Source: Cantharellus purpuraceus (Eukaryota > Basidiomycota > Agaricomycetes > Cantharellales > Hydnaceae). From it: a stretch of DNA of 64,000 bases. The stretch covers positions 1,364,001 through 1,428,000 of the forward strand of contig JALBUN010000023.1 of the NCBI GenBank assembly GCA_025174535.1, in the 5' to 3' direction. Below, piece by piece: positions 21,305 to 33,164 of this stretch; position 1 is the first letter of the stretch; each line of letters starts with the position of its first letter. The notes beneath the pieces are model-generated. The model made no database searches and was not told where the DNA came from. It saw only the letters and a program-made list of their open reading frames with translations. A program made the position numbers and the translations under genes.

Positions 21305-24058
21305 TCAAAACGCCACCTGCGCCGCCAGCCCGTCCAGCTCCCTCTGCCAGTTCTTGTGCTCGCTCACCTCCAGCGCAAACCGGGACAGGAACCCAGTCTG
21401 CCCCCTGGCCAGCCGGACCACCTCGCTTCCCGCCGCCATCTTGCGCGTCGTCACCACGCCATAGCTGTCCACAACCGCGCCCGGGTCCCCTTCGGACGCA
21501 TACGTGATCCCCGGCAGTTGCACCGTCCTCTCCAGGAACGTCACACCTAAATTGAGATCAGACACCCTCCGATCACACACGCCACCCACGCACGCACCCT
21601 CGCCAACCGCCCCAATCGCCTTCAGATGCCCAAACGCCTCCCGCACCCAGTGCACCGCGCGTCCCTGCCTCGCCAGCGTCCCAGCGTGCGCCGCCCCCGA
21701 CGGGACGATCACCGCATCATACACCGTCGAACGCTGTCCCTCAAAGTGCTGGTCCGCCGTCAGCCCCGCATCCCGCCCCGCCGTCTGCCCCGCCCCGTAT
21801 ATCGTCCCCCGTCGCGGCCCAATCAGCCACGCCGACCCCCCCGCCGTCTTGATCGCCCCCCGCAGCCCCTCCACCTCTGCCGCATTCACCCCGTCCGCAA
21901 TCAGTATCGCCACCCGCCGCGTCCGGATCGTCGGCTCCCTGGGCAGGAAATCCCCCTGCGACAGCCCCGGGCTCGTCTGGCCGTGGTTCGGCCTTCCGGG
22001 CCGCTCAGGCACCGCTCCCCCCACGTTCAGCGCCACCCGCCGCGCAAGCTCAAAGTCGATCTCGTTCAGGCGCTCCGACATGTTCTTGTACACCACCGCA
22101 TCGTCGCAGTGCGACAGCTCAAACGAGAACCCGTTCATCACGTGTGCCTTTTCGTACGGTCTGAGCGAGTTGTAAAACAGCTGCGCCTGGCTATAGTGCT
22201 CTTGGAACTTGGCGCTGCGCACTCGCTCTTTGATCCCTCTCACGTGCTCGGCGTACCTGCAGCGCTCAGTTGAGCGGGGCATCACCTAAAGCACACACGA
22301 CTCACTCTTTGTATGCCCCCTCCCGCTCGGGACGTATAATCCCAAACCTGTTCGGATGATAGTTGACCTGAGACTTGACAATGGCATGTCTGCCCTTCCC
22401 GTCGCGGTTAAAGTTCATGACCGGGCACACGGGGCGGTTAATGGGAAGCTCCTCCCAGTTGATCCCCAGACGAGAGATCTGCGTGTCGAAATACGAAAAG
22501 TTTCTGGTTTGCAGCAGGGGGTCGTCCGAAAATCCGATCCCCGGTACAACGTGGCTGGTGCAAAATGCCACCTGTGCAACGTATCAGCAGGCTATCCGCC
22601 ACTGAGGGGGGTTGCCACTGACCTGCTCCACCTCTGGGAAGAACTCATCGACCGTGCGGTTCAACACAAGCTCGCCAACCTCTTGCAGAGGAACAAGATT
22701 TTCTGGCCAGACCTTGGTCGCGTCCAAGATACTGCATGAAACATCAGCACGGCAGGAAAACAAACAGCTGGAATGCGCACTCGAAATCAAAGCTGTGTTC
22801 CTTGTCCTCTTCCAGAATTTGAACCGCAAACGTCCACTTTGGATAGGCGCCGCTTTCAATAGCTTCCTGCAAGTCTTTCCTATGGAAATCTGCGCCCAGT
22901 CGGTTCTGTTTCCCACGCTTGTCAGACAACAATGCTTACCGGGATCTTGTCCCGATATCTTCAGCGCCTCGTCCCAAGTCAAGCTATGGACACCGAGCTC
23001 GGGTATGAAATGGAACTTGACAAACACGCGGTTCCCCTGTGCGTCGAGAAGCGTATACGTGTTGACGCCAAATCCCTGCATCATTCTGAAGCTTCGGGGG
23101 ATGCCTCGGTCGGACATGACCCAACACAACATGTGTGTTATTTGGCTTTGAAGTTGAGAAAAGTCCCAAAAGTTGTTATGCTAAGAGGCTTTAGAACCCA
23201 AGAGAGTCTAAAGAGTCGACCCACTTACCGCCGATTGTCCCTGAGGGACCTGAGACAAACATCATGAGCGACTAACAGAGTGAATGAATAGAAGTACACG
23301 CCTCATTGTGCGGCTCGGGTTTCACCGCATGTACAAAATCAGGAAATTGCATGCCGTCCTGTATGAAAAACACTGGGATATTATTCCTGCCAAACCGTAT
23401 GAAAACAATACAGCAAACACAACAGCACCGCACATACCCGACCAAATCCCAATTGCCTTCATCGGTGTAAAACTTGACGGCAAACCCCCGGACATCGCGA
23501 ACTGACGAAGCAGGAGTGAACCCTGGCACAAACATGTCGAACGCGGCGACCGCAATCCCACTCACCGGTATCTGCACTCCCGCGACTCCCCTGCACGGTC
23601 GAGAAGCGCACAAACACAGGCGTCGTCCGCGACGCGTCCGTCAGCACCTTGGCACACGTGTGCTCCGCGAGACGGTCGTCGTAGACCTTAAAGTACCCGT
23701 GCGCCCCCGCGCCCCGCGCGTGCACGACCCGCTCCGGTATACGCTCGTGGTCGAAGCGGTGGATCTTCTCGCGCCCAATCTGGTCCTCCAGCAGGCCAGG
23801 GCCCGTTTGGTTCTCTCGCATCACGCGAAGCCTGCATCACACATGGGGGTGTTGAGGCAAAAGGCGGTATACCAGTCCGATGTGGTGTGCGTACCAGTTC
23901 TCGGGGTCAGCGATGTTTGTTCCATGGTCGGTGCGCATCCGCTCCTTCGCATCGGCGCCATGGTGGGGGTCGCGGGTGTTACGGCGTAGGTCGTTTATTT
24001 TCTTTGTTTCACTTGCAGCAGCAACAGCGTCTTTCACAGTAGACACGACAGAAGTCAT
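21305..24058 (-). CDS. Large-subunit catalase with C-terminal DJ-1/PfpI domain
   Basis: Clade 2 (large-subunit) haem catalase, H2O2 to water and oxygen. Starts [20 protein letters not shown] (24058). The distal-His active-site signature [20 protein letters not shown] and [20 protein letters not shown] are intact, with [20 protein letters not shown] (conserved Asn). The proximal haem-ligand signature RNFSYFDTQ holds the axial Tyr. After the haem domain (ending near [13 protein letters not shown]) comes a flavodoxin-like DJ-1/PfpI domain: [49 protein letters not shown], ending LAAQVAF at 21305. At least six introns. No signal peptide is visible, so it is probably intracellular. Tandem with EF-3 upstream. 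Confidence 0.92.
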
Positions 24059-24407
24059 TGGTAGGAGGCTCCCATGGCAAGCGACTCTTTGCTACATATT
24101 ATACGCCCCAGAAGGGATGTTTCGAGACATTATGACGAACAATGTGATCTCCCCAATTGCGCATACCAGGCGTCGACGCTCACAGAGGTTACAATCATCA
24201 ATGACGACCACGACTATAAAAGTCAGACAAAATCAGGCGCCTGTGTCACTATCCTCGGACACCTCGGATTAACAATGGGGCCGCCCACTACATTCCAACT
24301 TTGCGCTCTCAGTCGACAAATATAATCAAAAGAAGTATATTACCCAACCCCTACACGATACGATACGACAGAGTCAAGAATAAGTAGAACAGGGATGATC
24401 GAGCCCT
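24059..24407. promoter_or_regulatory. Catalase upstream region / EF-3 3' region
   Basis: 349 bp between two minus-strand genes. It contains repeated ATAC/GATACGA-like sequence near 24350-24372 (EF-3 3' end) and the presumed catalase promoter. No convincing TATA box or gene is seen. Confidence 0.35.
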
Positions 24408-27400
24408 TCACAACTCCTCATCCGTAAAGACTTCCTCCCCACGCTTGCGACGAGCCATACGGTCCTTCTTGGCTTTACGAGCATCAGCGGAAGTAAGCTT
24501 CTTCTTTTTCTTGTTGTCGATCTTGTTACCCATCGCATCGTATTGAACCTCCTCTTCACCCTCCTTCTTGTCAATTCTCGGTCCAGACCCTTGACCTTCG
24601 ACCCAGTTGTGGCCAGAAGCCTCAAGGTGACCGTCCCGCATGGCCCACACCCTAAACGATTGCATTAGTACATAGCGTGGGCTGCTGTAACGAGATAGCA
24701 CACACTCTTTGCACAGCGACTCTGAAAAGTCACGGTTGTGGGTAATCACAAGGACACCACCCTGGAACTCCTTCAGCGCTTCGATCAACGCAGCTAGGGA
24801 TTCACGATCGAGGTAGTCTATAGACATGGCACATTAGTATAGCATCCCATACTTAATATCGCCTCAACGCACTAGTGGGTTCGTCCATGCACACAATGTG
24901 GGGACGACGCCATGTCGCAGCTCCAAGGACAATCTTAACCTTCTGTCCACCGGAGAGACCTCTCATGGTATTGTGCGACACAAACTCCGGCTCGAGACCG
25001 AAATCAGCAAAATGCTTCTCAATCTCGCGACGAACGAGTGGACGCAAGAGACCAAGGCGCTGAGCCTCACGGGTATCTACCTCAATGACTTTCTGCAATG
25101 TGTTGGTCAGTTCTGGAATAACAATAACCATAATTCATACCTTCTCGAAACCACGCTTAATCAGGTCGTCACGCGGTAACCAGATGTTCTCCGAGGAGCT
25201 CAGGCCTTTGAACGAAACCTCGTATTCGTAAGATTGCTTAAGCTTCTTGCGTGAAATGATCTCCTCAATGAGGCGTTTCTGGCCCTCAATGACAATGAGC
25301 GCTCCATCCTTCATCTTCTGCTGCTCCTCCTCGGAGATGATACGATTGGCCTTGGTCATCTCCTCAAGATCCTCACCAGTCTGGTAACGCCAGAGCATGT
25401 ACTCGAGAGGAGTCTTGTCGAGGTGGTGATCAATGTGGTGGAAAGCGTGTTGCGCAATGTATCCAATGACAAGGTTAGGATGTTTCCAGATTTCACCACC
25501 CTTGTTCGGCTCCATGTCGCCAATGAGGAGCTTGACGAGCGTAGACTTGCCTGATCCATTGGGGCCAAGAACTGCGACACGCGACGACAGCGAGACTTGG
25601 AGGGTGATGTCGTATAGCTGTTGGACAGGTTGCGACGGGTACTGGAAGCCAACCTTGCGCATCTTGAGCAAACTCTTCTCCTTGGTCTTGACACCCTCAA
25701 GAAGGGGAGGATCGGGGAGCTTAAACTTGTAATCTTCAGCAGCTTCGAGAGTGTAGTAAGACTTGGCCTCAGGGACGACCTTGACAAACGCCTCGAGGTT
25801 GCCCCGGTAACGCCTAACCTTGAAGCGGTTCAGGTGAAGGACATCGGTGATTGTGTTGTTCAAGAACGAAGAGTCGTGCGAGACAATGACTGCGCGGGTG
25901 GTCAAAAAGGCAAAGAAATGACAAGATGCTGACTTACTCGAGGTGCAGGACTTGAGGCCAGTCAAGTAGTTCTCCAACCAGGCAACATTGACAACGTCAA
26001 GCTACAAGACGTCAGCTATGCAATGCATGGATAAACAGGAGTGTGCGTACATGGTTAGTCGGCTCATCAAGTAACAGAATGTCAGCCTTGAATAACATCG
26101 CTCTGGCAAGAGCGAGCTTCATCTTCCAACCACCAGACAGCGAGCCAATAGCATGCTGTTGTCTTTCATCGCTGAAGCCAACCGACGAAAGAGTTTCCCG
26201 AATCTCAGCTTCGTCGGCCAAGATACGCTTGTCAGAAAGAATGAATTGGAGAACAGATGTATCGGCTTCGCTCCCGTCAATGTCGTGCTCGACGTAGAAT
26301 GTGCGGACTTCATCAGGCGAAGGGAAACCTTCAACCTGGCCATTGGTGATAGCCCGCATAAGGGTGGACTTGCCAGTACCGTTCTTACCGCACAGTCCGT
26401 AGCGGTGGCCACGCTTCAGGCGCAGAGTGGCTGTGTTGAGCAGGATCTTGGCACCATATGCCAAAGAGAACGTGCAGTTGCACAAGTCTTCGCCTTCTTC
26501 TTCGTCATCCTCGACGGCGTTGTCATCCTCACCCTCACTCGCAGACTTGAGCAGCCAGCTGCTAACGATCTGTTTGGGCTCTGGCTGCGAAGCAACAAGT
26601 GACACGTAGGGCACGAGGCTTTCCCATTCGGCAGTATCAAAGTTTTTGGCAAGGACGAGGGCAGCAGCTAGCTTCGAGACGTAAATAGTCGCCGGTGCAT
26701 TAGGCGATGGAGCAGACCCGCCGGCCTTCTTGTAGACAGCGGTGAGGGAGTTGGTCAGGCTTGCAGGCTCAACAACCCTGGGGGGTGGAACATCGGATCC
26801 GTCGCTGGACTCGGGAATCTTGCCAACTTGACGAAGCGTCGCGATAGCCTTGCCAACGACGCCACGGGCTTCGGGGTCACCGATGGTATTCTCAATCTTG
26901 ATGAGACCAGGGAGGAGCTTGGGAATGAAGGGGCGAACGGTCTCTTCAGAGTCAACAAGCTTGGCCATGTTGTCAGTGATACTGTGGCCAGTGTGTCAAG
27001 GAGTGCATCGGGTTGAAAAACGAGCCTTACTCACACGGCAACCTTGCGCTTGGTAGCAGTTAACTTTTCCGAGAGACCACGAGACAACAGGGGCACCATT
27101 AGAGATAGGGTAGGGGCATCTACTTCTGAAACGAATGTGGTGGCCGAGAGAAGTTGGATGGTGCTGGGCACCTCCTCTACGGGATTAATTAAGGCAGATA
27201 TTAATGCTGGAATAAAACGTTCAATGTCCTTGTTAGAGACCAGGGCAGTGGCCTTTGTGAGCGTATCACGGGCCGCTTTCTTGACTTCGGCCTTGGTGTC
27301 CCAGATGACGTCTGCGAGAACGGGGACAATGTCGGGCATGGCACGTGCGGTCTGGGAGGGCGCAGACTTGATCAACTGGTTGAGAATCTCAAGGGCGCCT

Positions 27401-27924
27401 GTCTTGACTTGCCACTTGCCGGCGGTCTTGATCTGAAGGAGAAGGGGAGGGAGCACGAGAGACGCACCCCAAGAGCTCTGAGCCTTGACGACGTCACGCA
27501 CGGCACCGATGGCCACCGTCCGGACGGCGGGAGTCTTGTCTGCGAACGCATCGAGGAGGGCACTCAGGAGGCCAGACTCGACGAAAATGGTCTCGAGGGC
27601 GATGGAGGAAGGGCCCTTTGCGAGAGTCCTGATGGTCGACGCCGCACCTTCACGGGCGGCAGGCGATTTTTTGTCACCAAGAGCCTTGACAAGGGCTTCG
27701 GCAAGGCCGAGGTTAGTGAGGGCTTGCGGACCATCCTTTTCGGCGAGAGAGACGAGTGCCTGGGTGGCAGCGTCGCGAGCGGCCTTATCGGCAACGAATA
27801 ACTGGGAGACGTCAAAGTCATTTTGAGGTGCAACGGGTGCGGCGTCGCCATTGGCAGCATTAGCGGCTTTGAGCATTAGGGGATCAACGTGGGCTGGGGC
27901 AGAGGCAGTAGCAGCTGGAGCCAT
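24408..27924 (-). CDS. TEF3: Translation elongation factor 3 (EF-3)
   Basis: Fungal-specific ABC-F type ATPase that frees deacyl-tRNA from the ribosomal E site and is essential in yeast. Starts [20 protein letters not shown] (27924). The N-terminal HEAT repeats include [20 protein letters not shown] and [23 protein letters not shown]1 has Walker [17 protein letters not shown], signature [19 protein letters not shown] and Walker [15 protein letters not shown]2 has Walker [18 protein letters not shown], a chromodomain-like insert, signature [20 protein letters not shown] and Walker [10 protein letters not shown] joining [10 protein letters not shown]. The C-terminus is basic ([20 protein letters not shown]) and ends FTDEEL at 24408. 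All catalytic motifs are intact. About six introns, fewer per kb than the neighbours. Confidence 0.95.
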
Positions 27925-28273
27925 TGCAAAATGTGGGGATTTCTCTATCGGACAAGCTCAGCACAACAGCCGTCGGGAGATAAGGACGGCGAGCACCTAT
28001 AAAAGTGTATATGATGAGACTAACACAGAGGCAGAACCAACGAGGACGTGTAGAATCGAGAGGTTTGCGGTATACAGGGACTCTATGTGTCTATGCGGAA
28101 ATACAGGGAAGGGGAGAGGGTGGTAGTTGAAAGAGAAAGGGAAGGCGGAGAAATGTGGGGACGGCGCTTTTACAGTAGTGGACCCCGGGAACTGCCGACA
28201 GCACCGCTGCCTGCCAGGTCGCACAGCCTCGACCCTGCGGCCGGCGTCACGAACGACGAGCGTGCAGCTGCCT
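27925..28273. promoter_or_regulatory. Divergent promoter region EF-3 / VPS23
   Basis: 349 bp between divergent ATGs. It includes an A/G-rich stretch on the plus strand (about 28090-28165), which is a pyrimidine-rich tract on the EF-3 coding strand. No separate gene is seen. Confidence 0.4.
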
Positions 28274-30131
28274 ATGACCGACTCTCCCTCGCTGACCCAG
28301 AAATGGCTGCGACAGAACATTCAGGCCTACTCCCACCGTGACATTGTCTACACCCACGTCGACACCGTCCTCGCCCTCTATTCGACGCTCCGTCCAAAGA
28401 CGGACGTGTACAGTACGCCCGTTGTCGTCGTCTCGTTGTCGCGCATGCTGACATCCCCCGTATAAGCATACGACGACGGCAGGTCGCAGTTGCTCTTGTG
28501 TCTCCATGGCCTGCTCCCCATCCAGTACCGGCGCGCCTCCTACCACATCCCCGTGGCCGTCTGGCTCACCCACCAGTATCCCACCGAGCCCCCGCTGGTC
28601 TATGTCGTCCCGACAAGCGACATGCTGGTCAAGGCAGGCAAATATGTGGATGTCAGCGGCCGCTGCGGACCAGCCTACATCCATGCATGGCAAAAGAAGA
28701 GCGAGGTGCACCCACTCGTGTCTCCTTGGCCAACACAGCTGACTCCCATTTGAAAGGGATGCAACCTCAAGGCGCTGATGGAGGTCTTGACCGAGCAGTT
28801 CTCGCGCGAGCCCCCAGTATATGCAAAGCCGCAGACTCCGTCCCGCGATGGGCCCACACCGTCGCCTGGGACCGCAGACTACACCAATCGCCCGCCCCCG
28901 AATGCTCCCCGATCCAATGGATCCTCTGCGCCTCCCCAGCGATCCACTCCGCCACCCAGACCAGTCTCACTCTCCGACGTCTTCCTTCGTTCTCCGCCAC
29001 CCCCCGTGCCGCACCACTCTCATGCCCCACAAAACGCAAGTGTCATTTCTCAAAGTCCCCTGCAAACTCTTTCTCACCTGGTGACCCTTGAAGGTGTACC
29101 ACCCTCCTCGGTCGCCAACCTCCTCTGCTGTCTCACAAACACCACCCACATATTCTACCCCTCATGCGTCGTCGCCGCCACATACACACGTACGTACCCC
29201 CTCCGTCGCGCAATACTCATTGCAAGGACCCTTTCAACCACACACTCACCCGGCTCCCATGCCGCCTCAGCCATGGTCTTTACCCCCAGGCCATATCTCA
29301 ATGCAGCCAACCGGCCCGCCGCCTCCCCCGTTGCCGTCGTCCAGCTTCCCACAGCCGTCCACGTCCGCACAAGTTCCCGCCCCTAGACCCCCAGCTCCGC
29401 CAACTGTCCGCCCTGGCATGCTGCCTGTGCCCCCGCCCCCGACACATAATTACCTCGACGAAGACGTCGAAGACGCCCCGTCCACAGTCCCTCCACCCTC
29501 CACCGCTCCCCCCCGGCCGCCCAATCCCGAAGTGCTCCGTCTGCACGCGCAAGTACACGCCAAGTTCACCTCAGAGTTTGCCGCGCTCGATCGGACCCTC
29601 GCGACAGACATGCAGCGCCTCCAGACAGCGCAGGCAGACCTCCTCGCCGGCGAGCCCGCCATACGCGACGAGATGGCGCGTCTGGAGGCCGTGCGTGATG
29701 TGTGTCGCGTCGTCGCGAGTAGATTACATGCCACCGTCAACACCGCCGAGCTGAACTTGCACGAACTCCGGAAAAAGGGTGACCCTGAGGTGGACGAGCT
29801 CATCTGTTCGACCACAATAGTATATAACCAGTATGAATGAACCTGCTTTTGCGTCCCAGATCCTTTCCCTGACCTTCATGTATCCAGGCTAATAACTCTA
29901 GTGGCTGAAGATAATGCGATAGAAGACACAATTTACCACCTTCATCGTGCACTCAATGCTGGTCGAATAGACTTGGATAAATTCGTACGGGTATGTGGTT
30001 TCTTTCAGCCGGCGATCATTCTCAACAGCCAGTTGCTTTAGACAACCCGAGCGTTAGCAGAAGAACAGTTCATGAAACGTGCCTTGGCAGAAAAAATTGT
30101 TTCTTCCATTCCAATGGGCGCATGGGGGTAG
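28274..30131 (+). CDS. VPS23: ESCRT-I subunit VPS23/TSG101
   Basis: Ubiquitin-binding component of ESCRT-I in multivesicular body sorting. Starts MTDSPSLTQKWLRQNIQAYS (28274). The UEV domain (residues about 1-145) includes LLLCLHGLLPIQYRRASYHI, VAVWLTHQYPTEPPLVYVVP and VKAGKYVDVSGRCGPAYIHA. A long Pro-rich linker follows (PPPRP, PPPPVPHHSH), then a coiled coil (LHAQVHAKFTSEFAALDRTL, LAGEPAIRDEMARLEAVRDV). The steadiness box is LVAEDNAIEDTIYHLHRALN | intron | ALAEEQFMKRALAEKIVSSI, ending PMGAWG at 30131. As in other UEV proteins the catalytic Cys of E2 enzymes is absent. About six introns. Confidence 0.9.
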
Positions 30132-30242
30132 TCCAAGTAATATTTTACCATACATTGTTACAGTATTCGACAACGTCTACAATTACATTACTGACCTCAT
30201 ACAGCCAAGAAAATCAGGACCACAATGTCCATTCTCCATGTT

Positions 30243-32862
30243 TCAGGCCTTTACGTTATTCCTGGGTGCACTACCCACCCATCGCCACACGCGGCCTTCG
30301 TCTCCACCTTCAAGCTCCTCGATACTCGCACGCACATTTGTATTCCCTTCTACAATCCTCTCAACCTTGTCCCACAACCGACGTCGGGCTGGGATGGAGT
30401 GTTCGTTCTGCAGTATTAAGTCGCGGAGGTGCAACGATGACAAGTAAGCATGTGGAACAGAAACCGGGTCGGTATGATGAGCGAGCTCCTGGTTTCGCAA
30501 CGCGTCAAGTGCAATCTGAACGAGATCGCCTGCACGACGCGACTCCATCCGCCTTGTCGCGAGCTTTCTCCTTGTCCAATACGCCGAAATGACCAGAAGA
30601 ACAGAAGCTATCGGGAAAATATGAGACGAGTGGATACATACAATTGAGATACGCGCTCACCGAAGATGTAGGCCTTCCATTCATTCCATGCATTACGAGC
30701 TGCAACTCGTATCTTGCACGGAAGATCAAAGTAAGTGCGAACAGCAGCAATATATGCGGAGCCACTGGGTAAATAATTTATGATTTGGCGCATGCTCAAT
30801 TCTTGATGCATGACCCCAACCTACCTTGAATCATGGCCCATAATGACATATCCGTACCGTTGTAAATCCGCTATGGCCTGTTCGAATAGACCCTCAAACT
30901 CGTTCGCCTTGACAACTTTTTTCTGAGATGGGTTATGTTGCGTGAGAGCTATCTTGTACAGATGCAAAACAACATACTTGGATCACAGTGACCTTTTTCA
31001 AGTGGTCACGAACTCGATCGACTTGCAGGCCCAGTTGTTCGGCTTTATCCCCTTCACCCAGAGGCCCAGACACGCCAACGCACAGTCGGTGTCCTCGAGT
31101 CAAAGCTAAATAATTCTCGAGAGCAACCCCGAGCCGACCAATGTTTCTTTTTCTTTCCTCATCCTCCACACAACTAGGAGGAAATGCAACAGGCCCCAAA
31201 CCGGGAAGACCATCAAAAAGCTGAGAGAAAATGGGGGCTATGGCCAGAGGATGTTGGCGTAGCACAAATGAAGGTTCACAAGTAACCGTGTCGGGAGTGC
31301 AATATGCGTGAGCTGGGCACGGTGTGCACGTCATGGGCTCTGGAAGAGGAAGTAACGGAAGAGGTGTGCAAGTCAAGTTGGAAGCCTCGATGTCCCCAGC
31401 ATGATGTGCCAAACGCTCCGTACATTCCTGCGCCGCAATGCGGGATGCCTTTCGCTCACCTAAAATAGCGTTGGTGTCCATCCCAGGATAACAATATCCG
31501 ATCGATGCAGATTGGACCTTGTAGGAAGCGGTGGCCGCCAACAATGACAATACTATCGCACCCAAAATGACGCGTGCCCACAAGGAGGTACCTGAGGTTT
31601 CAGGGACCCGATGAGTAGTAGCTCTTCCTAAGCCACCATTGGCAAGGGCCTTCGACACTGCATCATTTAAAATGACATCATCGTTGAGATCAGCATCGCT
31701 GTATAACCTTTCTGCTTGGGCCACCCCTTCCTCTGCGTCCTCCTCGAAAACAGGAGATGATGTACGTTGCTCTATCTTCACCTTGCGAATTCCGTTTCGT
31801 AATGTAGGCATCGAAACAGGTGTCTCTACGCCTTGACCAGCGCCTGTAAGACGACGGGATGCTTTGGCTGCGACAGGTAATTCAGGATCAAACGTTAAAG
31901 AAGATGGTGGAGGAGTGAAGGGAGAAGAGGAAAGAGGTTGCGGAGGCGCAGAATATGCTTTCCTCCCACGACGAATTGGCCGACGCAGCGAAATAGCTCC
32001 TCTGCCGCTTGGTGAAGGGCGCACGGGCGAGGAAGACTCGGCCCCAGACTGGAAAATATTGTTATCTGACCACCCTTCTATTTCCTCCTATGACCACATG
32101 GTTGAGTGAAAAGCCATAAACATGCAACGATGATGACGAACATTTTGTGACACTCTACGCCCTTGAGGTCCTGCAGCAGCGGCCTACACAAGAGGTCTTA
32201 ATCGGAATTTTAGAGCTACTAATTCAAAAGCTTACAGCCTTCCTTGGCCTGCCGACCTTTTTCGCAGGCTTTTCTTCAGGTTCACTCTCTTCTATCAAAG
32301 GAGGCTCATGGGGATCAGCAATTTTTGATGAGGTCCTTGTCAATGTAGGCCCAGCCGACGAACGTCGACGCTTTGGCTGACGCGTAATGTATCACTTCTA
32401 CATACCCTGATATAGCGGATGGTGTATAACTCACTGGATCGGGCTTTATTGGAGATGAAGTCTGTGAAGGGGGTTTAGAAAGTCTGCGCGAAGATCTCCT
32501 CGGTGGCGGTTGCACTGGAAGCGGGTCGTCCTGTGAATTTGACACGTCATAACGCAATCATCACAACGCTGTAATTCATGTACATCGCTCATCGATTCCC
32601 CAGTCATTCCATCCTTGATCCCATGCGAACTGGCGATCGAACCTTCCCTCTTCAGCCGCTCCTTCTTTAATTGGTCTACACGCGGCTTGATCCCTTCATT
32701 GAAAGCCTGCACCAACTTTGACTTGTTGTAGGGAGTTGGATATTTGACAGCATGAAGAGTCAATATGGAAAGCAGATGTGGCATCGTGAGTGACATGGGG
32801 TCAAAATCAGGGTCCAAATATTCTCCTTGATTAATTACTTCTGTCGATGTTAGACGCGACAT
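30243..32862 (-). CDS. SRC1: Inner nuclear membrane HeH/MSC-domain protein (Src1/Heh1-like)
   Basis: Fungal LEM2/MAN1 relative. Starts MSRLTSTEVINQGEYLDPDF at 32862. The HeH (helix-extension-helix) domain is MPHLLSILTLHAVKYPTPYN followed by KSKLVQAFNEGIKPRVDQLK. A basic, Pro/Ser-rich region (PPPRRSSRRLSKPPSQ; RRPIRRGRKAYSAPP) probably holds the NLS. TM1 is LWARVILGAIVLSLLAATA, followed by a Cys-rich lumenal part (CTPCPAHAYCTPDTVTCEPS). The C-terminal MSC winged-helix includes LRDLILQNEHSIPARRRLWD, ERIVEGNTNVRASIEELEGG and the typical ending VWRWVGS, stop at 30243. A second TM is expected in the region 30700-30830 (SGSAYIAAVRTYF) but was not resolved. In yeast these proteins tether chromatin and recruit ESCRT-III to the nuclear envelope. 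Tail-to-tail with VPS23. Confidence 0.85.
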
Positions 32863-33164
32863 GTTGGGAGTCAGAAATAGGACGTGTTCGATATGATGGT
32901 TGTGGTGACAAGAGCAGTGATACCGAAGGCTGAACAAACTTGCAAGGCCTGTCAGTCACGTGCTCGCACGGTCCACAGTCTTATGTAATTGTAACCTCGT
33001 TTCCCAATCACCATGCGGTGCAAGTTCAGACGTCTTCCCAGATGTCCATCGATCGGAGAAACATTCAACACTGGTGTGAAAATGGTACAGCTCGCATATT
33101 GCATGCCACATTCCCCTTGAGTTCATGGGAAAAAATTTAACGAAATACACTTTCGTCGTCTTTT
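32863..33164. promoter_or_regulatory. Upstream region of HeH/MSC gene
   Basis: 302 bp before the HeH gene start, after the SQR stop on the same strand. It holds a TCACGTG E-box half at about 32956-32962. No gene is seen. Confidence 0.35.
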
